From: Malikia spinosa
Lineage (GTDB): Bacteria > Pseudomonadota > Gammaproteobacteria > Burkholderiales > Burkholderiaceae_C
Assembly: GCF_002980625.1 (NCBI RefSeq)
Contig: NZ_PVLR01000043.1
Location: 1-62,283 of the forward strand
Direction of reading: 5' to 3'
DNA length: 62,283 nucleotides
A program made the translations under genes and the position numbers. Positions 1 through 8,197 of the stretch are shown here, piece after piece; the stretch's first letter is position 1; each line of letters starts with the position of its first letter. The notes beneath the pieces were generated by a model. The model was not told where the DNA came from, searched no databases, and was given only the letters and a program-made list of their open reading frames with translations.

Positions 1-1
1 C

Positions 2-1057
2 GAGACGATTGTGCAGGCGCCAGTCGAGCCGCACGTGATCGACAAGGGCATACCGACTGCCGGCCTAGTGGCCCATGTGATGGTGGCCAAGTATGCCGAC
101 CACCAGCCGCTGTACCGCCTGGAGCCCATCTTCGGGCGTGCCGGCTTCCCCGTCCCGCGCTCGACCTTGGCGCAGTGGGTGGGCACCTGCGGCGTGCGAC
201 TGCAGCCACTCGTCGATGCCCTCAAGGCCGTGGTGCTGCGCCACGGCGTGCTGCACGCCGACGAGACTCCGGTGCAGATGCTCAAGCCGGGCAACGGCAA
301 GACTCACCGCGCCTACCTCTGGGCTTACGCCGCCGGCGCCTTCGAAGACCTCAAGGCTGTGGTCTACGATTTCTGCGAGTCGCGCGCGGGGGTGCATGCG
401 CGCGAGTTCCTCGGCGACTGGCAGGGCACTCTGGTCTGCGACGACTACTCCGGCTACAAGGAGGGCTTCAAGTCAGGCCGGATCATCGAGGCCGGCTGCC
501 TGGCGCACGCCCGGCGCAAGTTCTTCGACCTGCACGCAGCCAACAAGAGCCAGATCGCCGAGTTCGCGCTCGAGCAGTTCAGCAAGATTTATGAGATCGA
601 GCGTCAGGTCAAGGACCTGGAAGCCGAGGAAAGAAGAACGATACGACAGCAGCAGACTCGGCCGCTGCTCGACGCTCTGCACGAGTGGATGACACTGCAG
701 CGACAGAAGGTGCCGGGCAACTCGGCCACCTCGAAAGCACTGGACTACAGCCTCAACCGCTGGGCTGCGCTGACGCGCTTCGTCGACGATAGGCAGCTAC
801 CCGTGGACAACAACTGGGTCGAGAACCGGATCCGTCCTATTGCCCAAGGAAGGGCTAATTGGCTCTTCGCAGGCTCGCTGCGTGCGGGCCAGCGCGCGGC
901 CGCCATCATGAGCTTGATCCAGTCGGCGCGCATGAACGGGCACGACCCGTATGCCTACCTCAAGGACGTCCTGACCCGGCTGCCCACGCACAAGGCCAGC
1001 CAGATCGAGGAGTTGCTACCGCATCGCTGGAAGTCTGCTGTCAGCACCGACGCCTGA
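2..1057 (+). CDS. tnpC: IS66 family transposase TnpC, 5' partial
   Basis: This is the catalytic C-terminal two thirds of an IS66-type DDE transposase. The frame is open to the window edge, with residues ETIVQAPVEP reading in from base 2, so the real start is upstream. The family hallmarks are in order. The HADETPVQML block carries the first catalytic Asp, the VCDDYSGYK block the second, then comes EAGCLAHARRKF. The VDNNWVENRIRP block carries the catalytic Glu and is followed by WLFAGS. The C-terminal tail (LPTHKASQIEELLPHRW) is typical of the family. No internal stops or frameshifts are visible, so this part looks intact. It is followed directly by the right end of the element. Confidence 0.93.
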   Translation, partial: ETIVQAPVEPHVIDKGIPTAGLVAHVMVAKYADHQPLYRLEPIFGRAGFPVPRSTLAQWVGTCGVRLQPLVDALKAVVLRHGVLHADETPVQMLKPGNGKTHRAYLWAYAAGAFEDLKAVVYDFCESRAGVHAREFLGDWQGTLVCDDYSGYKEGFKSGRIIEAGCLAHARRKFFDLHAANKSQIAEFALEQFSKIYEIERQVKDLEAEERRTIRQQQTRPLLDALHEWMTLQRQKVPGNSATSKALDYSLNRWAALTRFVDDRQLPVDNNWVENRIRPIAQGRANWLFAGSLRAGQRAAAIMSLIQSARMNGHDPYAYLKDVLTRLPTHKASQIEELLPHRWKSAVSTDA

Positions 1058-1073
1058 GCGTCAATCACCCTAC

Positions 1074-4000
1074 GTGCCGGCGGTCAAGTATGGGGTTAGC
1101 CGGACGCATACCGCGCTGCGTCGATTTGCGTATGACATTCGGGGGGCAATGGAACGAGCCACGGTGGTCATCACCGCTCGCCCTGTGCCCATCGATCGCC
1201 AGGCGTTCAAGGACATCCTGCCAGTGACCCCTCCAGTGCGGCATGAAGATTCGCAAGATGAGTTCATTCGCATCGCCATGGATGGCCCCAGCAAGACCAA
1301 GGACGACGGGCCGCCCTCCAGCCGAGAGGTCGAACTGCTACCTCTGACTGGCCCTCAGATCATGGAGTTCTCGCGGTCTCGAGGCGTTGAGGATCCAGAG
1401 GCCTTGCTGGCAGCCATCGACGCAAAGCACGCCAGAGAGTTCGCTCGCAAGCCGCAGGATCTGATCGAGCTCTGCGACGACTGGAGAGAACACGGAGTGC
1501 TTCGTGCGCACTTTGAGCAGATCAAATCTCATGTGCGCGCCCGCCTCGCCGCCCGACCCGATCGGCGCGAGAAGGCAGAGCTTCCGCCAGCGAAGGCGCT
1601 GGTCGGCGCACAGCGACTAGCGCTCGCAGTCATCCTGAGCCGGCGCCTGACCATCCGGTATAGCGCTGGATCGGATGGCGACTCGTCAGGCGCTGCACCG
1701 ATCGATTCGCGTGAGCTGCTGGCGGATTGGGGCCCCAATGAGGTGTTGACGCTTTTGGAGCGTCCCATCTTTGTCGAAGGCGGATACGGAAGGGTCCGGT
1801 TCCACCATCGGTCAGTGATGGAGTTTCTCGCCGCCCGCCAGATCCATGACCTGATCGAGGCAGGGCTGCTGGTCCAGTCGGCTGCTTGCCGCATGTTGTT
1901 CGCACTCACGGGTTCGAACGAGACGATCCTCAGGCCGTCGATGAGGCCCGTGGCCGCGTGGCTTGCCTTGCTCCGGCACGACATGTTCGAGCGGGTGGTC
2001 AAGATCGAGCCGGACGCCCTGCTTATCCATGGCGACCCTGAGTCGCTCACGGACCTCCAGCGGGAGCGCGCGTTGCTCGGCTACGTGGCGCGATACGGCA
2101 AGGGTCAGTGGCGTGGCCTTGAAGTGCCGAATCTGCAGGTGGCGCGGTTCGCGCAACTTGGCCTCGCTGGCACGGTGCAATCTGCCTGGGCTGCTGGCAT
2201 CGAGGCACCTGAGGTCCGGGAGCTTCTGCTCCGGCTTGTGAGCTCCGGCCACATGCAGGGTTGCGCGGACTTGGTTGCACACGTTGCAGCGGACGCATCT
2301 TGCAGCGATCGCGAGCGATTCGAGGCATTGCTAGCGCTTGCGGCCCTGAGCGATTCCCGCCTTGCATCGATGGTCGATGCGATCGTCAAGCTGGCGCCGG
2401 GGTGGTCCGAACGACTGGCGCGTTGGGTTGGGACGATGCTTTATCCGGAACATGTCACCGAAGCCCAACTGGTTCAGCTCTTGGCGAGGGTGCGCAGCGA
2501 AAAGAGGGATCTTGGGGGCTACGCAGACAGTGTCGCCCGGGTGATTCAGAAGGCCGACATGAGCCAAGCTCGCCTTGAAGCCTTGTTGCCTGATGTGCTT
2601 CGGCTTGCACGCGGGGGGCTGTCTGCGGTCGAGGAAGAGTTTCAAGAGGCCGATGGGCGGCTGGAAATGTCGAGCATCTTGCGCTCGCTGTGTCTCCGGT
2701 TGCTGGAACTTGGAAGCGTCAGCGAGACACTGATCGCGGCCTCGGTTCTTGCCAGGCGGTCGGCCGACGCTTCCTCCGGCTTGGGTAAGGGCAAGACGGA
2801 ACTGAGTGCGTTGCTCGACTCGCTGCCAAATGGTTGGCGACCGCAGGTCTTCGAGGCAGATCTGGCCTGTGTGGAAGCGCTTGGCGGCGATCGCAGTGCC
2901 AGTTACCGCCTGGTTCGCATCGTCTATGAAGGAGCACTGAACTACACGTTGGAGCGGGACGGCCGGTGGGTGCAGGCAGCGCTAGCTGACGTACAGATGT
3001 CGCCAGAGCGTCGAGCGGTTCTGTTGCACCTGGCCGCGCACCTCTACGCGATCGAGGGAGGCCTCAAGGACGGCGAGGGCGCTCTTCGCGGGGCCGTGGC
3101 AGATTCGACAGCGCTGAACGACGAGTTGAACTCGATCGTTGCGTCGAACCAGCCAAGCCCTGAGTTCCTGAAGATGCAAGAGGAGCAGCGGAAACGGCAA
3201 GAGCGCCAGGCCAAGAAGCGCACAGAAGAGCGGGATGCCTGGGCTCGGATCAGGCGCGAGCTGGCTGAGCAGCCCGCGCTGGCACTTGGGCCCGGTCGAA
3301 GGGACAGCACGATCTGGAACCTCTGGCTGGTCTTGCGCAAGCTGGGTCGAAATGGCGACGAAGGGCGATGGGATCGTGCGTTCTTGACCTCACAGTTCGG
3401 AGGCGACATCACAGACAGGCTGAGACTTGCCTTGATGGCCTACTGGCGCGGCTTGCGCCCGACGGTTCGATGTGAACGCCGGCGCGGAGAGGAAAACACC
3501 TATTTGGCGGTGTGGTCGATCGGCCTGATGGGCGTTTATGCGGAAGCGGAGGATCCCCACTGGGCTGCCAAGCTAAAGCGCAGTGAAGCGGAACTTGCTG
3601 CTCGCTATGCCTTGCTGGAGCTGAACGGCCTGCCCAGTTGGCTGGGCAGCCTAGCGAAGGCGCATCCCACCGATGTGGAAACCGTAGTTGGCGCCGAACT
3701 GCTCGATGAGCTACTCGATGCGGGCGGCGATTCAGGGTGGCACTCGATGGTGCTGCAGTCCCTGCGGAGCGGCACGCAGGATGTAGCACAGTTGCTTCTG
3801 CCTCGTCTCGTTGGCTGGCTCGCATGGTCGGGCTTGACATTGATGCAGCTCCCGCACTCGCCGTCGAACGAACAGAAGCTCTCCCTGGTTATTCGCGTGC
3901 TACTGGCGCACGCCGGCCCCGAGGTCAAAGGACCTTTGGAGGAACTGGCCGCGGCTCAGGTTCAGGCGGCCGGCACCGGCCCGTACTTGCTGTTCTGGCT

Positions 4001-5054
4001 GCCGATCTTGTTCTCGCTCGCGCCGTTGCGCGGTGTGGAGAGCATGCTTCCCCTTCTGGCAGCACTTCCCGTGGAGCCCAACGGGGCAGCAGTTCACATC
4101 ATTGGTTCACTGTTCAACGAGCGGACTGGCTCTGGATCGACCGAATGGGCCTCCAAGCTGGCTCCGGCGCAACTACTCCGGTTGACGCTTGAATTTCATT
4201 GTCACGTGAGGTCGCAAGATGACCTCGTGCATGACACCGTCTACTCGCCTGGGGCGCGTGACGCTGCTGAGAACGGGCGTCGGTACATCTTCGATGCGTT
4301 GATGAAGGCAAGCGGACCTGAGGCTCTCAGCGCTAAGTTGACTCTTGCGGCTGATCCACTCTTCGAGCGCTTGCGGGATCGCATCGCAGCATTGGCTCAG
4401 GAACGACTTGCTGCAGAGATCGACTCCAGCGCCTGGATACCGGCGGAGGTAACCACACTTTTGTCCCGTAAGGAGCTCTCACCCAAGACTACAACCGACA
4501 TGGCACAGCTGCTAGTCGATCGGCTGGACGACCTTCAGGAGCTGTTGCTCAGGGACACAGGACCACGAGCGGGTTGGGCGTCGATCGACGACGAGAACAC
4601 GCTGCGGCCCTTGATTTCACGCGAACTGGAAGTTGCATCGCGGGAGGCTTATACCGTGGATCAGGAAGCGGTGACGGCTGATGGCAAGGAGACGGACATC
4701 CGCCTTCGCGCGCTATCCGGCTACCAGGCCACCATCGAATTGAAGATTGGTGAGAAGGGACGATCCGCGCGAGAGCTGTGCGACACCATCGAAGAGCAGT
4801 TGGTCAGGAAATACATGGCTCATCGCGACGCGCGTACAGGCTGTCTACTTGTCTCCGTAGCTGACCCGGCCAGGTACTGGCTACACCCCGACACAGGCGA
4901 ACGAATTGATCGCTTTGGCCTGCAGACGCTCCTTCAGGCCAAGGCCGATGTTGCTCAGCGGCAACTCGGTGGGGAGGCACGGGTTCTCGCTCGCGTCCTT
5001 CATCTTGTGCAGCGCCTTTCTACGGAAAAGCAGGCTTCTGGCACTGCGCGATGA
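1074..5054 (+). CDS. STAND/NACHT-type NTPase with C-terminal PD-(D/E)XK nuclease-like domain, 5' truncated by IS66
   Basis: The open frame gives 1326 residues, but the GTG at 1074 lies inside the IS66 end and the first 13 codons are IS-derived; host sequence starts at about 1112. The surviving protein begins at the strand carrying VVITARP, which looks like the sensor region after Walker B in NACHT/STAND ATPases, so the P-loop and any N-terminal effector are missing. Next come the helical part (LTGPQIMEFSRSRG), a winged-helix end with FHHRSVMEFLAA (F243 to A254), and a long helical-repeat-like region. A charged coiled-coil stretch lies near residues 700-730. The C-terminus has D1208, E1222 and K1224 in TDIRL...IELK, the D-x13-ExK layout of PD-(D/E)XK nucleases, followed by EEQLVRKYM. 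Base use is less G/C-biased than the metabolic genes to the right, which suggests transfer. Family knowledge points to an anti-phage STAND sensor; that role is inference. As it stands the gene is broken. Confidence 0.72.
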   Translation: MPAVKYGVSRTHTALRRFAYDIRGAMERATVVITARPVPIDRQAFKDILPVTPPVRHEDSQDEFIRIAMDGPSKTKDDGPPSSREVELLPLTGPQIMEFSRSRGVEDPEALLAAIDAKHAREFARKPQDLIELCDDWREHGVLRAHFEQIKSHVRARLAARPDRREKAELPPAKALVGAQRLALAVILSRRLTIRYSAGSDGDSSGAAPIDSRELLADWGPNEVLTLLERPIFVEGGYGRVRFHHRSVMEFLAARQIHDLIEAGLLVQSAACRMLFALTGSNETILRPSMRPVAAWLALLRHDMFERVVKIEPDALLIHGDPESLTDLQRERALLGYVARYGKGQWRGLEVPNLQVARFAQLGLAGTVQSAWAAGIEAPEVRELLLRLVSSGHMQGCADLVAHVAADASCSDRERFEALLALAALSDSRLASMVDAIVKLAPGWSERLARWVGTMLYPEHVTEAQLVQLLARVRSEKRDLGGYADSVARVIQKADMSQARLEALLPDVLRLARGGLSAVEEEFQEADGRLEMSSILRSLCLRLLELGSVSETLIAASVLARRSADASSGLGKGKTELSALLDSLPNGWRPQVFEADLACVEALGGDRSASYRLVRIVYEGALNYTLERDGRWVQAALADVQMSPERRAVLLHLAAHLYAIEGGLKDGEGALRGAVADSTALNDELNSIVASNQPSPEFLKMQEEQRKRQERQAKKRTEERDAWARIRRELAEQPALALGPGRRDSTIWNLWLVLRKLGRNGDEGRWDRAFLTSQFGGDITDRLRLALMAYWRGLRPTVRCERRRGEENTYLAVWSIGLMGVYAEAEDPHWAAKLKRSEAELAARYALLELNGLPSWLGSLAKAHPTDVETVVGAELLDELLDAGGDSGWHSMVLQSLRSGTQDVAQLLLPRLVGWLAWSGLTLMQLPHSPSNEQKLSLVIRVLLAHAGPEVKGPLEELAAAQVQAAGTGPYLLFWLPILFSLAPLRGVESMLPLLAALPVEPNGAAVHIIGSLFNERTGSGSTEWASKLAPAQLLRLTLEFHCHVRSQDDLVHDTVYSPGARDAAENGRRYIFDALMKASGPEALSAKLTLAADPLFERLRDRIAALAQERLAAEIDSSAWIPAEVTTLLSRKELSPKTTTDMAQLLVDRLDDLQELLLRDTGPRAGWASIDDENTLRPLISRELEVASREAYTVDQEAVTADGKETDIRLRALSGYQATIELKIGEKGRSARELCDTIEEQLVRKYMAHRDARTGCLLVSVADPARYWLHPDTGERIDRFGLQTLLQAKADVAQRQLGGEARVLARVLHLVQRLSTEKQASGTAR
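1090..1111 (+). repeat. IS66 right terminal inverted repeat
   Basis: The segment starts ATGGGGTTAGCC and ends GGACGCATAC. Read on the other strand it starts GTATGCGTCCGG, close to the general IS66-family end (GTAAGCG...CCCC). It lies where IS66 right ends usually lie, a few tens of bases after tnpC. The exact outer base is inferred from the family, because the left repeat is not in the window. Confidence 0.7.
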
Positions 5055-5072
5055 CCTGATACGAACACCTCT

Positions 5073-6569
5073 ATGGCAGAACGCACTGTTGGCCCCCATG
5101 AGTTTTGGCTTCAGACCTGTGGCCTCAATACCCATCGTCGCGGCACGAGCTACGCTCGTTTAGATACGCCATGGAATGCCTTCACAGCTGACGGTGGCAA
5201 GCTCGTCTGCACTATTTGGGTTGACGAGATCGTCGAAGTTCATGACCCAGAGTTGGGCCACGCTCGTCGCTTCGTGAAGATGGGCGGGCGCTCTCGACGA
5301 TGGAAGGGCGTTGGGATGCAACACGGGCAATATGCGCGCGCCAACCTGGACAAAGCCGTCGCTGAGAAGCTACCAATATTCGGCTTTGAGGCCGAGCCTA
5401 ACAAGGCCGCCTTGGAGCGCGGAGAGAGGTCGGTCAAGCACTTCTACCTCGACCGGACACACCAGCTGCAGGGTCGAATTGGCCTCAGTCTGTACGAACT
5501 GGAGAAAAAGCTCCACATCGAAGACGCTTTCAGGAAGCGTGGAATCGCCGATGAAGAGGATCCGAATCTGCCCGCATCACTCTTCGAGTTGGTGGGCACG
5601 ACGATCGAACCACCAGCAGCGGGGGATTACCAGATCGAGGACGCGAGAGAAGAACACGAGGTCGATCTGCCGTTAGAAGGAAACCAGTCTGCCGATGTGT
5701 ATGCCCGCAAGGCCCTGCCAATACTTGTGGCGCACGTGCTTCAACAGCAAGACGGCGTAATGGCGCCAATCACATACCGCCGCCTCGCTGAACTCCTTGG
5801 CCGGCGGAACAGGCACGGCGACCCCTGGGCGAGAGGACTGGGCTTCGTATTGGGTCGGGTGACTGAGCTGATTGACGGCGTTCGCAGCCGATTGACTGAG
5901 CCACCGCCGTTTCTCACGAGCATCGTCGTTCTGTCGAGCGGCCCAAATGTGGGCTTACCCGACAAAGGGGTGAGTGGTGTATGGCCTGGGTACGAGACGA
6001 TGTCCAGGGAGGAGAAGCGAGCCAAGCTCGCTGCCGAGTTTCAGCGCATCCTCGCCTACCGTAGCCGGTGGAACGAGGTGCTGCGCCTCGCAGGCCTGCC
6101 AGTGATCGAACCGCCAGTCGGCTCGAATGGAATCCCCGTTCCAGGTGGTTGGGGCGGAGGGGAGTCAGAAGCACACTTGGCGCTGAAGCTCTATGTGCGC
6201 GATCACCCCGAGTTGGTTGGTGCGCGAGCTGACTGGGATGCCTGGGTCGAGTACGCCCTGCGCTCCGCAGACGAGTTGGAGGTCATGTTCTTATCGGATC
6301 GGGTCTGGATCGGGGTCGAAGTGAAGTCAAGGACCTCCGATCGGAACCTTGCCGATTATGAGCGCGGCATTTACCAGGTCGTAAAGTACCGCTCCATCCT
6401 TGAGGCACAGGCTCTCGTCGATTTTCCGGATGCTCAACCGGAGATTCGCGTAGTGCTGCTCCTTGAGCGAGAACTTCCTGCCGTATATCGCGCTTTGGCA
6501 GCTCATTTGCGGGTGACGGTTATTGATGGCATTGTCCCTACCAATGCTCAGATAGAGTGCGATGCCTGA
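5073..6569 (+). CDS. Uncharacterised protein with C-terminal PD-(D/E)XK nuclease-like domain
   Basis: A 498-residue protein starting 18 bp after the STAND gene on the same strand, so probably in one operon with it; no clear Shine-Dalgarno is seen. The N-terminal 120 residues (HEFWLQTCGLNTHRRG onward) form a compact basic domain that I do not recognise. Residues about 230-330 look like a winged-helix-type module (PITYRRLAELLGRR, then LTSIVVLSSGPNVGLP). The C-terminal domain has SADELEVMF (D400 to E403) followed by VEVKSR (E416, K418) and GIYQVVKYRSIL. This is the beta-hairpin plus ExK plus helix pattern of PD-(D/E)XK enzymes. A DNA- or RNA-cleaving partner of the neighbouring NTPase is a reasonable inference, not shown. 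There are no transmembrane segments or signal peptide. Confidence 0.65.
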   Translation: MAERTVGPHEFWLQTCGLNTHRRGTSYARLDTPWNAFTADGGKLVCTIWVDEIVEVHDPELGHARRFVKMGGRSRRWKGVGMQHGQYARANLDKAVAEKLPIFGFEAEPNKAALERGERSVKHFYLDRTHQLQGRIGLSLYELEKKLHIEDAFRKRGIADEEDPNLPASLFELVGTTIEPPAAGDYQIEDAREEHEVDLPLEGNQSADVYARKALPILVAHVLQQQDGVMAPITYRRLAELLGRRNRHGDPWARGLGFVLGRVTELIDGVRSRLTEPPPFLTSIVVLSSGPNVGLPDKGVSGVWPGYETMSREEKRAKLAAEFQRILAYRSRWNEVLRLAGLPVIEPPVGSNGIPVPGGWGGGESEAHLALKLYVRDHPELVGARADWDAWVEYALRSADELEVMFLSDRVWIGVEVKSRTSDRNLADYERGIYQVVKYRSILEAQALVDFPDAQPEIRVVLLLERELPAVYRALAAHLRVTVIDGIVPTNAQIECDA

Positions 6570-7107
6570 GTCGGAAAGTCGGTAATTAGACCTATAAAGA
6601 CGCGGGTGAAAAGCGGATGTTGCGAGCTCGATCTTTTGGCCGCAGTCGCCCCGATGGCCAGTCCAAATTCCCGCACCTGTGGCCATCCCAAATGCCCCCA
6701 GGCAAGGCTGGCCGCATTATGGCGGCTCGGTCCTCGACGAATCGGGCGCGCCACTTCGAAACCATCTGCCGTGTCACACGCTGACGGCGCGCAACGTCAG
6801 CGCGTGAGTAGCTCGCGCTCGGCTTCGCTCAACACCAGTTCTGCCTTGAGTCTTCCTCGCATTGGTGCCCTCGTGATGTGCATAGAGGGTGTGCAGAATT
6901 TGTGTAAGTGGACAATCCACCGCAGGCGCGCGCCGGCTTGCCCGTAAGACTGCTTCCGGTGGCATCAGTCTTCCAGCGGAACAATACGAAAGACTGCTCC
7001 CTGCCTAAACCGGCCATCGGCTGAACCATTCTGGCGGTAAGCTTGTAGCTGGGAGCCGACACCCAGAGTCGATTTGTCAAACTGATCCATACCCTGGATG
7101 GACATTG
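6570..7107. other. Intergenic region with transposon debris
   Basis: About 540 bp between the nuclease-like gene and the inositol transporter terminator, without an intact gene. It holds the IS630 transposase remnant (6734-6862, minus) and a short perfect inverted repeat, AAGACTG at 6946-6952 with CAGTCTT at 6966-6972. Short open frames on both strands in 6829-7080 show no family resemblance I can defend. This stretch marks the border between the accessory left edge and the metabolic island. Confidence 0.6.
6734..6862 (-). pseudogene. IS630-family transposase remnant
   Basis: On the minus strand an ATG at 6862 opens MRGRLKAELVLSEAERELLTR and then hits a stop. In another frame the reading continues RRQRVTRQMVSKWRARFVEDR. 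Both pieces match the N-terminal helix-turn-helix region of IS630-type transposases. The normal roughly 25-residue linker between them is deleted and the frame is shifted. Nothing recognisable as the DDE domain follows. It is therefore a decayed fragment, not a working element. Confidence 0.7.
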
Positions 7108-7134
7108 AAAAATCCCCGGCCGATTGGCCAGGGA
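7108..7134 (-). terminator. Rho-independent terminator of the inositol ABC transporter operon
   Basis: Read on the minus strand this is TCCCTGGCC, a 4-nt AATC loop, GGCCGGGGA, then five T. The stem is 9 bp with one G-U pair. It lies 33 bp after the stop of the permease gene and fits the end of the ibpA-iatA-iatP transcript. Confidence 0.8.
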
Positions 7135-7166
7135 CTCTTGTCAGGGGCTGGGACGCTGCCGCGGCT

Positions 7167-8183
7167 TCAGCGCTTTTTCTTGTTGCGGTACTGGTCGGCG
7201 ACCACGGCCGCGACGATGATCGCGCCCTTGACCATCTCCTGGTAGTAGGCGTCGATGCGGATGAAGGTGAAGCCCGAGGTCATCACGCCCAGGATCAGCA
7301 CGCCGATCACGGTGCCGGTGATGCGGCCCTTGCCGCCGACCAGCGAGGTGCCGCCGATCACGACCGCGGCGATCGCGTCGAGCTCGTACATCACGCCCAT
7401 GCCCGACTGGCCCGAGATGGCGCGTGCCGCGGTCACGGTGCCGGCAATGCCCGCCAGCAGGCCGGCGATGGTGTAGATCCAGATCAGGTGGCGGTTGACG
7501 TTGATGCCCGAGACGATGGCGGCCTGGCGGTTGGCACCGATGGCGTAGGTGAACTTGCCGAAGCGGGTGTGGCGCAGCACGACATGGAAGATCACCGCCA
7601 GCACCAGGAAGATGATGACCGGGTTGGCGCCGGAGCCGATCCAGGCGAAGTCATCGGTCAGCATCGACACCGGCATGCCGCCCGTGAACCACTTGGCAAA
7701 GCCGCGCGCCGCGACCATGGTGCCCAGCGTGGCGATGAAGGGCGGGATCATGGTGTAGGCGATCAGCGAGCCGTTGATGCAGCCAATCACCAGCCCGGTC
7801 AGCGCACCCGCGATGATCGGCCAGATGATGGGCAGGTCGGTCAGCGCCGGAAACACCGCGCGCGGGAAGTCCGACACCTGGGCCAGGCTGGCCGAGACCA
7901 CTGCGGCGGCGGCGACCACCGAGCCCGATGACAGGTCGATGCCGCTGGTGATGATGACCAGGTTGACGCCGATCGCGATGATGCCGATCACGGCCATCTG
8001 CAGGATGATGATCTGCAGCCGGTCGAGGTTGAACAGGAAGCTCTGTCCGTTGACATACCAGCCCAGCCCCTCGAACAGCAGGCCGATGCCCAGCAGCACC
8101 AGGAAGATGCTGGCTTCCTGCGGCAGTTTGAACTTGAAGGGGGAGGGAAGTGAGGCCATGGTGTTGACGGCGGTAGTGCTCAT
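7167..8183 (-). CDS. iatP: Inositol ABC transporter permease (RbsC/IatP-like)
   Basis: A 338-residue inner-membrane permease of the RbsC/XylH/MglC class with about ten hydrophobic segments. The family signatures are the GIDLSSGSVVA block near residue 90, which faces the ATPase, and GGTSLVGGKGRITGT near residue 280. It ends in the basic tail RNKKKR. The start is supported by GGAG eight bases before the ATG. It is the last gene of a three-gene operon (binding protein, ATPase, permease), with a 14 bp gap to the ATPase. The inositol assignment comes from divergence from iolCDEB and from the IbpA-like binding protein; on sequence alone the RbsC class includes ribose, xylose and galactose permeases. 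Confidence 0.85.
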   Translation of the reverse strand: MSTTAVNTMASLPSPFKFKLPQEASIFLVLLGIGLLFEGLGWYVNGQSFLFNLDRLQIIILQMAVIGIIAIGVNLVIITSGIDLSSGSVVAAAAVVSASLAQVSDFPRAVFPALTDLPIIWPIIAGALTGLVIGCINGSLIAYTMIPPFIATLGTMVAARGFAKWFTGGMPVSMLTDDFAWIGSGANPVIIFLVLAVIFHVVLRHTRFGKFTYAIGANRQAAIVSGINVNRHLIWIYTIAGLLAGIAGTVTAARAISGQSGMGVMYELDAIAAVVIGGTSLVGGKGRITGTVIGVLILGVMTSGFTFIRIDAYYQEMVKGAIIVAAVVADQYRNKKKR

Positions 8184-8197
8184 GTTGTGTCTCCGGT

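Larger units (their letters stand above)
1..1111 (+). mobile_element. IS66-family insertion sequence, right part
   Basis: The window opens inside an IS66-family element. It holds the 3' part of the transposase gene and, about 30 bp after its stop codon, a sequence matching the usual IS66 right end (see 1090-1111). The left end, the accessory orfs and the left inverted repeat lie outside the window. The element sits inside a large STAND-type gene whose reading frame resumes right after the terminal repeat. The 8 bp at 1112-1119 should be one copy of the target duplication; the other copy cannot be seen here. Confidence 0.85.

Noticed and set aside
6829-7080. Open frames on the minus strand between the IS630 remnant and the transporter terminator
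   Set aside because: No ribosome site, no recognisable family and debris on one side. Not supported as genes.
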